Positions 16,410-23,833 of a stretch of DNA of 37,924 nucleotides are shown in pieces; position 1 is the first letter of the stretch; every line of letters starts with the position of its first letter. The stretch is from the IMG/VR virus record IMGVR_UViG_3300032217_000122, positions 1 through 37,924 of that record; one strand, given 5' to 3'. Made by a program: the position numbers and the translations under genes. The notes beneath the pieces were generated by a model, which was not told where the DNA came from, did no database searches, and saw nothing but the letters and a program-made list of their open reading frames with translations. This stretch comes from a virus.

Positions 16410-17025
16410 TCATGGTTATTGGTGCGATATTACGCAGAATACTCAATATTTCCTCTGCAATTTCTCGATGTTCCTTTTGGGTAGATGGATGCAAACGGCT
16501 TTGCAAATAGTGAATCCAGCTACGCAGGTTTCCATTCATGTACAGTCGCGAAGTGGTTAAACCTTCGGGTAATAACGACCTAGCTTGCTCTTTGGCAATA
16601 CCTTGTTCTAGTGCCCATTGGTAAGCGGTATGCGCTTCTTTTAATATGGTTTGTTGGGCTAGTTCCCATGTTTGAGCCAGCTCATAGTCATCAGTGGCAA
16701 TACTGTTCTGACGGTTCTTGGCATCCTGCAACCGACACTCACGTAATGGTGCATCGGGTAACTTGTCATAGCTTTGGTATCGTCCACTAAATTCTTGAAA
16801 CTGGAATGATCTATGGCGTAAAATCTGCCTACCAATGTCGCGGGTAGTCGTTACCTCAATGCAAGCGTTAGCCATCTCGAAAGGGCTTACATGTCCCTCG
16901 CGCATCATGTACTTTAGCAAGCCTTCAATATTCGGGTTTTTTTGATTGTCGGGATTGGATACCCGCGCAATTTCTGCAATCATCTTGTCTGATTCTGGCG
17001 TAGACCATACTAATTTAACGTTCAT
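16381..17025 (-). CDS. thyX: Flavin-dependent thymidylate synthase ThyX
   Basis: 214 residues. The signature RHRxxSxxxxSxR is present as RHRSFQFQEFSGR at residues 70-82; it binds dUMP and FAD. Other family features are HVSPFEM near residue 45 and NLRSWIHYLQSRL near 165. The enzyme makes dTMP from dUMP with methylene-tetrahydrofolate and NAD(P)H, feeding phage DNA synthesis. ATGA coupling joins it to the upstream 145-residue gene; a candidate promoter lies two genes upstream (17695-17703). Confidence 0.95.
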   Translation of the reverse strand: MNVKLVWSTPESDKMIAEIARVSNPDNQKNPNIEGLLKYMMREGHVSPFEMANACIEVTTTRDIGRQILRHRSFQFQEFSGRYQSYDKLPDAPLRECRLQDAKNRQNSIATDDYELAQTWELAQQTILKEAHTAYQWALEQGIAKEQARSLLPEGLTTSRLYMNGNLRSWIHYLQSRLHPSTQKEHREIAEEILSILRNIAPITMNAFFNDESV

Positions 17026-17459
17026 ACGTTTTTCTCCTTTAGTTTGGCTTCAATGGCGCGGGCAAATGAACGATTCGCCCCCGCGTCATAAGGAGCCCCA
17101 AACAGTTTCTTAGCTATTGCGGAAATTTCCTCCTCTGTCAGACTGTCCCACTCGCGCTGTGGTGGCACGGTGTAAAGTGGTACACAATCGGGGTGGTGCC
17201 TGTGAACGGGGTCGCAGCTTACCGTGTCTTTTTTTGGGTTCCACCACGCCACCGGCTTTTGTTTCGGTTGCTCTGTCATTTCCTTGCAGTAGCAGTATCC
17301 GGGTGCGCATGACGGGTTACATGGCTTTTTCTCTGCCTGCTCCAGTGCTTGGCTCAGGGCGGTTGCTGCCGCGTAGCAATAGAAGTGGTTATCGTCCATT
17401 AATTTAGACCGGCTTAAAGCCTCAAGCGCTTGGCGCGCTGCTTTTTCTAAATCATTCAT
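17022..17459 (-). CDS. Phage protein of unknown function with PVAWW...PLY...PPQREW layout
   Basis: 145 residues. The N-terminal helix (DLEKAARQALEALSRSK) is followed by a Cys-rich segment (CNPSCAPGYCYC), then KPVAWWNP, VPLYTVPPQREW and a C-terminal acidic-helical part (LTEEEISAIAKKLFGAPYDA). The PVAW...PLY..PPQ pattern is frequent in small accessory proteins of proteobacterial phages. It shares ATGA overlaps with both neighbours. The Cys cluster could bind metal. Function unknown. Confidence 0.65.
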   Translation of the reverse strand: MNDLEKAARQALEALSRSKLMDDNHFYCYAAATALSQALEQAEKKPCNPSCAPGYCYCKEMTEQPKQKPVAWWNPKKDTVSCDPVHRHHPDCVPLYTVPPQREWDSLTEEEISAIAKKLFGAPYDAGANRSFARAIEAKLKEKNV

Positions 17460-17665
17460 TTCACACCCCCAGTTGCATCGTGTAAATAAGCGTTTAAGCG
17501 CGTTATTTTGGTTTGATAGTACTCACACATTGCCTCAGCATATTCGCGGCTGCTATGGGCGTTTAACAGTTCCCGCTTGCAGTCCTCAAGCTCACGCAGT
17601 GCGATGGTTTCAGCGCTTGGCGGTTGAAACACGCCACGCATCCAGTTAATAGTGTCACTAAACAT
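17456..17665 (-). CDS. Small helical phage protein, first gene of the thyX sub-operon
   Basis: 69 residues, ATG behind GGAGTAATTGTA. Mostly helical: ALRELEDCKRELLNAHSSRE, then YAEAMCEYYQTKITRLNAYL. This type recurs in phage small-gene blocks as a presumed coiled coil. Its first codons overlap one arm of an inverted repeat (17648-17658), so its start region is also a candidate regulatory site. No function known. Confidence 0.65.
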   Translation of the reverse strand: MFSDTINWMRGVFQPPSAETIALRELEDCKRELLNAHSSREYAEAMCEYYQTKITRLNAYLHDATGGVK

Positions 17666-17703
17666 TACAATTACTCCTAAGTTAATGTGACACTATTGTA
17701 TCA
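17648..17703 (-). promoter_or_regulatory. Candidate promoter and paired operator for the thyX sub-operon
   Basis: On the minus strand TGATACAAT (17695-17703) is an extended -10 (TGnTATAAT with one change); no good -35 is seen. Two 11-bp palindromes flank the start region: TAGTG-T-CACTA (17650-17660) and ATGTG-A-CACTA (17685-17695). They also form a perfect 11-bp inverted repeat (17648-17658 with 17687-17697). The same palindrome type occurs at 26178 and 31131. Confidence 0.55.
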
Positions 17704-18006
17704 CGACTGTTTGACAAATATTCCTTCTTTTGTTAAAAAACCTTTGCGGTCTTTAATTTGCTCATAGGCTCCTGCAAGACACTGGGTCAGGTCTAAATCA
17801 AGCACTGCACACACCATAATCAGCGTAACCACAATGTCACCAATAGCGTCTTTGGTTGCTTCTCTGTCACCTTTGTTCAGTGCGTCGAACAACTCTGTCA
17901 CTTCCTCCAGTGTTTTAATGGCTTGTGACTGCGCTGTTGCGTTCTGCACAATTCCACGGGCTTCACCCCACTGGACAACTTTCATTTCATGTTCTGAATA
18001 ACTCAT
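17701..18006 (-). CDS. MazG-like nucleoside triphosphate pyrophosphohydrolase
   Basis: 101 residues, the size of a single MazG-type domain. The all-helical NTP-pyrophosphatase pattern is visible: TLEEVTELFDAL (EExxE) about residues 32-43, then DAIGDIVVTLIMV (ExxD-like, with D55 and D59 region), the metal-binding helices. Such enzymes hydrolyse dNTPs or (p)ppGpp, and phage copies are thought to tune nucleotide pools or stress signalling. Its ATG overlaps the TGA of the preceding frame (ATGA). Confidence 0.85.
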   Translation of the reverse strand: MSYSEHEMKVVQWGEARGIVQNATAQSQAIKTLEEVTELFDALNKGDREATKDAIGDIVVTLIMVCAVLDLDLTQCLAGAYEQIKDRKGFLTKEGIFVKQS

Positions 18007-18212
18007 TTTTCACCTCTTGCGCGAATCTTATAAGCAATGTCTTGTGCTACTAGTTTTGATGCAGTATTGACTCCCGAGAGATATCGTTCAGGATTACTTG
18101 CGGGTCGTGGGTCATTACCAATATCAGCGATTCTTGCGCATTCCTCGCTCGTATGGCCTTTGCCACTTTGGTTCCGTAAATCTGAATGCCGGTGGGTATG
18201 TGGGTGTCGCAT
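18003..18212 (-). CDS. Uncertain frame, C-terminal half of an EREACA...IRARG-type phage protein
   Basis: The frame is open from an ATG at 18212 (69 residues) or a GTG at 18239. Only the C-terminal half looks like a real protein: EECARIADIGNDP through AYKIRARGEK, which resembles EREACAKLAQ...AKAIRARN in the gene overlapping it upstream in another frame. The first ~20 residues are His/Arg-rich shadow-like sequence. Its stop overlaps the mazG ATG (ATGA), supporting use of this frame at the 3' end. It may be the remnant of a paralogous gene fused out of frame, or be read by frameshift. Confidence 0.4.
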   Translation of the reverse strand: MRHPHTHRHSDLRNQSGKGHTSEECARIADIGNDPRPASNPERYLSGVNTASKLVAQDIAYKIRARGEK

Positions 18213-18355
18213 ACCGTTTCTTGTGCTAGTTTTGCGCACGCTTCGCGCTCGGCAGCAGCGATTAGTGCGGCAAAGCGCACAAGGTTTGAGTGGTAAAGCT
18301 GATCTGAAGGCAAAAGTGCTTCCCGCGCCATACTGATTATCTCAGCTTCGGTCAT
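18050..18355 (-). CDS. Small phage protein with EREACA...AIRAR module
   Basis: 101 residues from ATG 18355, which overlaps the upstream stop (ATGA). The N-terminal 70 residues are typical of a phage small-protein family: MTEAEIISMAREALLPSDQL, RFAALIAAAEREACAKLAQE, VAKAIRAR. The last ~30 residues (from NAQESLILV on) look unrelated and overlap the other frame, so the C terminus may be abnormal. No catalytic motif. Function unknown. Confidence 0.6.
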   Translation of the reverse strand: MTEAEIISMAREALLPSDQLYHSNLVRFAALIAAAEREACAKLAQETVCDTHIPTGIQIYGTKVAKAIRARNAQESLILVMTHDPQVILNDISRESILHQN

Positions 18356-18576
18356 TCCACACCTCCGTTTTGCGCCCATTGAGCGGCTTTACTTGCAAGA
18401 AAAAATGCCTCCGCACAAGTGAGTCTGCTTGACCGTATGTACAAACTCCCATTGGAGTCATAACCACAAATCAGCACATCAGTCAGATGAGTAGACTCAG
18501 CGTCAACCAGTGCAGATTCAAGTGCTTGCTGCGCGGTCATGGTGGTTGACGGTCTAAGGCGAATTAAGTTGGTCAT
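18352..18576 (-). CDS. Small conserved phage protein
   Basis: 74 residues. The N-terminal MTNLIRLRPSTTMTAQQALE, a central LICGYDSNGSLYIRSS (two beta strands) and a C-terminal helix CAEAFFLASKAAQWAQ match a recurrent small family in phages, often beside DNA metabolism genes. ATGA overlaps on both sides. No known function; the mixed alpha/beta fold is inferred. Confidence 0.65.
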   Translation of the reverse strand: MTNLIRLRPSTTMTAQQALESALVDAESTHLTDVLICGYDSNGSLYIRSSRLTCAEAFFLASKAAQWAQNGGVE

Positions 18577-18812
18577 GTGTTACTCCTGTTTCTAATCGCA
18601 GCAGCGCATCGCTGTGCTATGCCCTCAATGGTTGCTTCTGCGTCACACAATTGCGCACACGCCTCACGCTCGTACTTTGCGCCATCACGGAATGACTTAT
18701 CTAATGCTGATGCTGGCTCAAAGCGCATCTTGCATTCAGCGCAATTCCACATCGCCACCTCATTGTTATCCACAAAACGGCGAGTCACAATGTTTTCATG
18801 TTGGCAATTCAT
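18573..18812 (-). CDS. Small zinc-binding phage protein
   Basis: 79 residues. ATG 18812 is chosen over the far upstream in-frame start at 18884 because AAGGAG precedes it and the SNF2 gene ends at 18814. Metal site: C3-x2-H6 (MNCQHENIVTRRF) and C-x2-C (MWNCAECKMRF). It is followed by an EREACAQLCDAEATI...IRNRSN module, the same EREACA...IR helix pair seen in the gene at 18050. Function unknown. Confidence 0.65.
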   Translation of the reverse strand: MNCQHENIVTRRFVDNNEVAMWNCAECKMRFEPASALDKSFRDGAKYEREACAQLCDAEATIEGIAQRCAAAIRNRSNT

Positions 18813-18813
18813 T

Positions 18814-20211
18814 TCATACTCCTTTTGATTGACGATATTGTTTGACTGCATTACGCAGTCCTGCTTGGGTTGTAGCCTTGTCATCCAAAGCCATTGCTTG
18901 CGCTTGGTCTAATGTGTTCTGCATCATTATGCGGTGGCACATTACTGGTGCTCCTTGTCCTTGTCGTCTAACACGGGCGTTAAACTGTTCGTACAGGTCA
19001 AGGCTCCAGTTCAATCCGTACCAGACAAGTATGTGACCATTCTTTTGCAGTCCATCAATACCATGTCCGGCTGATGCAGGATGGCATATCATCAGTTGAC
19101 AATCTCCAGTTTTCCATCGGTGCATCGCATCAACTAATGATGCTTCGGTTTTGCACTCAGTTAGGTTGATTGGTCGTATGGCTTTGAATCGCTCCATGAT
19201 ACGCTGCGCATCACTTCGATAAGCGTAACTACACAACACTGGTGAACCTTGCGCTTCGTCCAGTATTTCCTCTAGTGCATCCAGCTTCAGGTCATGCACC
19301 GGTTCCCATAATGGCATACCTGCTATTGGATACATGGCACCATTGCTGAACTGTAAACACTTGTTGGTCAATGCAGCCTGGTTAAACGCTTCAATCTCTT
19401 TACCACTGTCCAGCACCAAAAAGAACTCCTTTTCTAATCGGTCATACTTGGCGCGTAACTCATCAGGCATTTCAATCTCGATGTTGTTCACAATCAAGTC
19501 GGGGAGTGGATTGTAGTCCTCTGCGCTCATCTCTAAGGTAATGTCACCGATTAACTTTTTGATGGTGTCCTCATACGCCACTTCTTTGTATGGTCCGACT
19601 TTGCGATAAAACCTAGTGCGAAACGCTGTCTTGCTGGTGCCTAAACGTTCACCACGATCTACTACTAAGAACTGTCCATGTAGGTCTTTGTAACCATTGC
19701 TAGCAGGTGTACCCGTCAGTCCGGTAGTCCAATCAAAATGACTAGCTATCTTCTTGTACGACTTCACCCGTTCGGTTGCACTGTTCTTCATCTTGCTTAT
19801 TTCATCCCACACAATGCCATTAAAAGGCATAGGTTTGGACTTCTTAATAAAGTACGTTTGCAGCGTTTCGGCAAGCCAACCAAGGTTTTCATAGTTGATC
19901 ATGTAGATGTCAGCAGGACGCAGTAAGGCGCGTGTTCGCTGGTCTTTAGTACCTGCAACCATGCTAAACTTTAAATGCTTCGTATGCTCCCATTTAGCAG
20001 CTTCTTGTCGCCATACCAGACGGATAACCCGTATAGGCGCAACAATAATTACGCCACGTAGGAACTGAGTTTTAATCAGGTGCGCTAATGCGGTAAGCGT
20101 GATAACGGTCTTTCCCAGTCCCATGTCCAACCAGAGCATAGAGTTGGGGTGGGTACATTGGAAGTTAACCGCTTTCTTCTGGTAGTCGTGGAGTAGGTCA
20201 GGGGTTAACAT
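18814..20211 (-). CDS. SNF2-family DEAD/DEAH-type helicase
   Basis: 465 residues from ATG 20211 (in-frame ATG also at 20223). Superfamily 2 motifs: Q-region HDYQKKAVNF (8-17), Walker A DMGLGKT (29-35), DEIS (136-139) for motif II, TGTPA (166-170) for motif III, and ARVRRQGQ (412-419) for motif VI with arginine fingers. The layout is that of compact phage SNF2-like translocases, usually next to VRR-NUC nucleases as here. It probably remodels DNA in replication or recombination. Overlaps the methyltransferase-like gene by 7 bp. Confidence 0.9.
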   Translation of the reverse strand: MLTPDLLHDYQKKAVNFQCTHPNSMLWLDMGLGKTVITLTALAHLIKTQFLRGVIIVAPIRVIRLVWRQEAAKWEHTKHLKFSMVAGTKDQRTRALLRPADIYMINYENLGWLAETLQTYFIKKSKPMPFNGIVWDEISKMKNSATERVKSYKKIASHFDWTTGLTGTPASNGYKDLHGQFLVVDRGERLGTSKTAFRTRFYRKVGPYKEVAYEDTIKKLIGDITLEMSAEDYNPLPDLIVNNIEIEMPDELRAKYDRLEKEFFLVLDSGKEIEAFNQAALTNKCLQFSNGAMYPIAGMPLWEPVHDLKLDALEEILDEAQGSPVLCSYAYRSDAQRIMERFKAIRPINLTECKTEASLVDAMHRWKTGDCQLMICHPASAGHGIDGLQKNGHILVWYGLNWSLDLYEQFNARVRRQGQGAPVMCHRIMMQNTLDQAQAMALDDKATTQAGLRNAVKQYRQSKGV

Positions 20212-20798
20212 ACAGCACCCCACTGTTTAGCCATAGCATCAGCAATACCTTGGTAAGTCGTACTGCGTAGTTTCCAGCGGTCTTTTGATGGTGGTAATTT
20301 ATTTTGACCGTTGACAGTTTGATTAGCGCGGCGTGTTTTAGCATCACCTGGTAACATATTAGTGGGTTTCAACAATGGTAAACCTTTAAGCCACAAGCAC
20401 GTTTTTTTGCTGGCATCGTGACCAAACCACCACGGTTGAATAATTTGATCTGGTTTACGAATACGACTACTGATAACGCTAATCGGATTTTCAATTGCAA
20501 TATGTTTAATGGGTGCATCCATAAGCAATTGCACAAACAACAAAGCATCTTCTGTAAGTTGCGGGTCACGTAAACCTCGTGTTGTCCAGTGCATACCCGA
20601 AACACTCAGATATGTACAAGGAGGATGTGCAATCATTAAATCCCACCCTTGATCAATAATGTCGAATACATCACCTTGGTAATGCAACCCTGGTGCATCA
20701 CTTGTAAGCAAATCACAAGACATTGCAAAATGACCCATTTTTGTAAATGCGTCACGTACACGACCACTGTACTCACAAGCAACAAGTACCCTCAGCAT
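20205..20798 (-). CDS. DNA cytosine-methyltransferase-like protein
   Basis: 197 residues. The N-terminal Rossmann start VLVACEYSGRVRDAFTKMGH fits SAM motif I in divergent form; CDLLTSD follows for motif II. AHPPCTYLSVSG gives the Pro-Cys catalytic motif IV (PC), and IAIENP resembles motif VI (ENV). The protein is half the length of typical C5 methyltransferases and has no visible target recognition domain. Family annotation of similar phage proteins is cytosine methyltransferase, but activity could differ (other base modification or none). Confidence 0.6.
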   Translation of the reverse strand: MLRVLVACEYSGRVRDAFTKMGHFAMSCDLLTSDAPGLHYQGDVFDIIDQGWDLMIAHPPCTYLSVSGMHWTTRGLRDPQLTEDALLFVQLLMDAPIKHIAIENPISVISSRIRKPDQIIQPWWFGHDASKKTCLWLKGLPLLKPTNMLPGDAKTRRANQTVNGQNKLPPSKDRWKLRSTTYQGIADAMAKQWGAVC

Positions 20799-21076
20799 CC
20801 CATCACCATAAAATCAATCATAGTCTTACCTTCTTCCACGTTGTCAATCACAAACACGTTCACCTTGTGTTGCCGTAGTCGGTGGTGTTCACGCTCTTGT
20901 GCTTCTGTAGGCTTTGCACCTCCACGCTTGAACTCTACAAACCAGATACGCCCATCTGGTCGGATAAACATACGGTCAGGTACAGCGGCACGTGCAGGAC
21001 TGGTAAACTTATATACCAGTACATTCTTGGTCTTTGCGTACTCGCACACTTTGGTTTCTATCTGTTTCTCTAGCAT
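20792..21076 (-). CDS. VRR-NUC domain nuclease
   Basis: 94 residues from the ATG at 21076 (an in-frame start at 21094 lies deeper in the preceding gene). The VRR-NUC signature is clear: PDRMFIRPDGRIWFVEFKRG with D and the ExK of the PD-(D/E)xK core, then PTEAQEREHHRLRQHKVNVF. Such stand-alone phage nucleases are often paired with the SNF2 helicase and may process replication or repair junctions. It overlaps DUF3310 by 68 bp and the next gene by 7 bp. Confidence 0.88.
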   Translation of the reverse strand: MLEKQIETKVCEYAKTKNVLVYKFTSPARAAVPDRMFIRPDGRIWFVEFKRGGAKPTEAQEREHHRLRQHKVNVFVIDNVEEGKTMIDFMVMGC

Positions 21077-21287
21077 TTCTGTTCTCCATCTCAATTAGTA
21101 ATTCAATGTAATGTTTTGCTTTTTCTAGGTCTGCAATACCATTCTTTGCTCTCCAACGGCTCACATATTTGATTACGTTGCCCTCAAAGTACCCTATGGC
21201 GTTAGCATAGATGTACTCCACTGGTTGTATAGGCAGGTCTTTGTAATGGGTTCCTGCAATCTGTTTGGTTAGGCTAGACTCAGACAT
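21009..21287 (-). CDS. DUF3310 family protein
   Basis: 92 residues. The DUF3310 core is plain: HYKDLPIQPVEYIYANAIGY, then VIKYVSRWRAKNGIADLEKA and KHYIELLIEME. These small helical proteins are common in phage replication regions (T7-type nucleotide-kinase-like annotations exist) without proven function. The C-terminal 25 residues beyond the usual end (ETDRNQSVRVRKD) overlap the VRR-NUC gene. Its start overlaps the polymerase end by 19 bp. Confidence 0.85.
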   Translation of the reverse strand: MSESSLTKQIAGTHYKDLPIQPVEYIYANAIGYFEGNVIKYVSRWRAKNGIADLEKAKHYIELLIEMENRNARETDRNQSVRVRKDQECTGI

Positions 21288-23104
21288 AATTTTTCCACTT
21301 CGTTGATGTAGTATTCATAATCAATTGGTAACGTAGCATCGGCAATGTTGTTACATACCTGCACGTTCCAACCACTCTCTACGCCTATCTTGCGCCACAC
21401 TGTAGGCTTCTTGGCTAGTGGAGGCATCCACTTGTTCAATGGCTTACCACCCTTAGCTATGTAGTACCTAGTGGTGTTCTGCACACGGTCAGTACCCCAT
21501 TCCAAGTAACTACTTCTAGGTACTTTGGTGCGTAGCATGAAGTCCATCTTGTCTTGCCACTGTTCCACTGTTTGACGGATAGGTGCACCATCTACCAGCA
21601 CCTTTTCGGCTACCTTTGGTATTACTAATGCACCTGCGTTCTGGTGCCATTGGGTTTTCCACTCATAAGCACCTTTACGCTTGGTGTTACCGTCCTCATA
21701 AACTGCAATGTAGTTGTTCACATCACGAATCATCATGGACTTGTAAACGGCTTCTTCTAGGTTCAATCCGGTGCGCTCTTGCCATGCTGCTCTTGCCAAG
21801 TCAACCAACACCTTGTGGTTACGTGGCACCTTAACAGTTAGACCATCGGTGTTTACTTGGATTAGCTGAAGGCCTGGTATGGTCATTAAACCTTCTGCAA
21901 GTAAACATAGTAGTAGTTGACCATTAAGCGTAATGCTCATGGTAAACAACGGGTCATAGAACACACTGAACTGATTGTTGCTATCACCATACACACCATT
22001 CAGTGCCAGCTTCAACATGGCGCTTTCGGCTGACTTTTTGGAGTATCCTTTACGTTGTTCGAATAAATGCTTGTAGATTGCGACAAATTGCTTACCCAAG
22101 TGGGCTGGATAAAACCCATTGGTGATTGCAAGGTTTGGGTAGTAGCTGGTAACGTCCAGATCAATGATGACATTTTCGTCATCGGATTCGACCACAACTG
22201 ATTCCATTGAGCCATGAATACCTCCAAGACCAAACACAAAAGTAAAACCATTGATAACCGCAGTCAAATCTTCAAACACACCTTTAGTTTCTGTAATCGA
22301 CTGACCTTTAAGCCAGTTCAGCACACGATTGAACTCAGGTTGATCAAAACGTATCCAAGGCAGAATAGCGTCCTTCAAGTGAATTACTGGTCGTTTAGTT
22401 TGTCTTGGTGTACGTCCTTTACTGGAAAAGTCGTAACAGGCAACCCCTGATTCTTCCAGCTTCATAATGAAAAACTCTTTACCAATCTTGGTATCGTTGT
22501 AGTTAATCCAGTCTTTACCAGGGTACATCACATTAAGTTTTTCGCGAAAACTTAACATGTCAAGCGTGTGGTGGTAAAACAGTTTAGTTTGCTTAACATC
22601 GTGTTGGTTGTACTGCTTCAACACTTCACCCTGCTCACGGGTCAATGTAGTACCTACCTTGTATGGCAAGTCCTCAATGGTGTCAGAACGCATATTGAAC
22701 TCTAACGACTTCAAACTGGTGGTACGTGCCTTGTTATCAAAGTGGTGGATCTTGTACAGGTCAACTTGATCCACCATGCGGTCAGTTGGATTGACCATGT
22801 GCGCCCACTTGTCGTTGTCTTGCGCGTCAATGATGGCTTGTGCTTTTTGATACAGGGTGTATGCGTCAGACTTACCCATACGCGCTAGTGTGTGCAGTAC
22901 AGGGTAATCAAAGCCAATGTTGTTAAAACCAACCATGCGCCCACTGGTCTGTTGCAGATATGACAAAAAGCTTATGATCTCCCGCGAGTCGTTACGCCAG
23001 TCACTGATCTCAAACAACCACGATAGGGGTGATTCTGCGTGTTCTACTGCCAGTGTGAATACGTTTGGGAACGTTTCAATATCATAGATGTAGTCGTTAC
23101 TCAT
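21269..23104 (-). CDS. Family B DNA polymerase with 3'-5' exonuclease
   Basis: 611 residues. Exonuclease motifs: YDIET (7-11, Exo I), NNIGFD (61-66, Exo II), YNQHD (165-169, Exo III). Polymerase motif A is DLDVTSYYP (315-323), motif B KLALNGVYG (365-373), motif C NTDG (418-421). A and B are only about 50 residues apart, so there is no room for the TPR1 insertion of protein-primed phi29-type enzymes. It is a compact replicative polymerase, probably using the phage primase (26307) and perhaps the clamp-like protein (30167). SD: GAAGG upstream. Confidence 0.9.
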   Translation of the reverse strand: MSNDYIYDIETFPNVFTLAVEHAESPLSWLFEISDWRNDSREIISFLSYLQQTSGRMVGFNNIGFDYPVLHTLARMGKSDAYTLYQKAQAIIDAQDNDKWAHMVNPTDRMVDQVDLYKIHHFDNKARTTSLKSLEFNMRSDTIEDLPYKVGTTLTREQGEVLKQYNQHDVKQTKLFYHHTLDMLSFREKLNVMYPGKDWINYNDTKIGKEFFIMKLEESGVACYDFSSKGRTPRQTKRPVIHLKDAILPWIRFDQPEFNRVLNWLKGQSITETKGVFEDLTAVINGFTFVFGLGGIHGSMESVVVESDDENVIIDLDVTSYYPNLAITNGFYPAHLGKQFVAIYKHLFEQRKGYSKKSAESAMLKLALNGVYGDSNNQFSVFYDPLFTMSITLNGQLLLCLLAEGLMTIPGLQLIQVNTDGLTVKVPRNHKVLVDLARAAWQERTGLNLEEAVYKSMMIRDVNNYIAVYEDGNTKRKGAYEWKTQWHQNAGALVIPKVAEKVLVDGAPIRQTVEQWQDKMDFMLRTKVPRSSYLEWGTDRVQNTTRYYIAKGGKPLNKWMPPLAKKPTVWRKIGVESGWNVQVCNNIADATLPIDYEYYINEVEKLCLSLA

Positions 23105-23117
23105 TACAAATTACCTT

Positions 23118-23140
23118 CACAAACAAGGGGCCGAAGCCCC
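23118..23140 (-). terminator. Intrinsic terminator/attenuator between SSB and DNA polymerase
   Basis: On the minus strand GGGGC-TTCG-GCCCC (23140-23127) is followed by TTGTTTGTG. It lies after the SSB stop and before the polymerase, so it should reduce polymerase expression relative to the abundant SSB. Confidence 0.7.
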
Positions 23141-23146
23141 ATGTAA

Positions 23147-23815
23147 TTAACCGAAGAACGATGGCAGACCAGCAGGTGCGCCGAATGGTGCAGCAGGCAT
23201 AGCAGGTGCTGCGGGTGCAAAGCCTGGTGCAGCATTTACAGCACCAAACAGTGCAGACGCATCAGCACTACCTTCACCAAACGCTGTATCGTCAGAGGCA
23301 AATTGAATAGCAATCAAGTCGCAACGGATACCACGACCATGTTTGTTATCTTGAATCCAAGGCTTAACAGCAGCATTGACACGGCAACCACCATACATCT
23401 TACGTGCAAGTGCTTGATATGCCATTGTGTTAGCAGGATCAACGGCTTGACCATTATCCTGAATCATCTGTGGTGCGCTATCACGACCAGCAGTAAGAAA
23501 CACATTACCAGCGTAACCATCATAAGGTTGAAAGTTTTTACGATTAACCTTTTCCTCACCTTTACCAAAGCAACGGGTCTTACGATCAGCAAGAATCATA
23601 GCCATAACAGGCTGTGCGTGTTCTTTCCACTTCTCCATTGCCAGTGCACCATAACGAGCCATGAACTGCTGAAAACCAGCGTGTTCTTGCGGCATGATGA
23701 ACTCGCAGTTGTAAGAGATACGGGTTGCACCAGTGGTTTCGTTTACTTGCTTTTGTGGTTCAGCAATGTGTGGGAAAGACAAACGAACATTTGACAGAAA
23801 AATAATATCGGACAT
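23147..23815 (-). CDS. Enc34-type single-stranded DNA-binding protein (DUF2815)
   Basis: 222 residues, ATG behind AAAGG. The opening SDIIFLSNVRLSFPHIAEPQ and the core RISYNCEFIMP, CFGKGEEKV, YDGYAGNVFLTAGRD, KMYGGCRVNAAV identify the Enc34_ssb/DUF2815 family. The C terminus is an Ala/Pro/Gly-rich flexible tail ending PSFFG, rather than an acidic tip. It coats ssDNA at the replication fork. It sits with the Cas4/AddB-like nuclease upstream and polymerase downstream, the common phage arrangement. Confidence 0.9.
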   Translation of the reverse strand: MSDIIFLSNVRLSFPHIAEPQKQVNETTGATRISYNCEFIMPQEHAGFQQFMARYGALAMEKWKEHAQPVMAMILADRKTRCFGKGEEKVNRKNFQPYDGYAGNVFLTAGRDSAPQMIQDNGQAVDPANTMAYQALARKMYGGCRVNAAVKPWIQDNKHGRGIRCDLIAIQFASDDTAFGEGSADASALFGAVNAAPGFAPAAPAMPAAPFGAPAGLPSFFG

Positions 23816-23833
23816 AACAATTACCTTTTGAAG

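Noticed and set aside
21269-23104. Protein-primed (phi29-type) replication
   Set aside because: Motifs A and B of the polymerase are too close for a TPR1 insertion; no terminal protein gene or inverted terminal repeats are seen; the map closes into a circle and a PrimPol primase is present.
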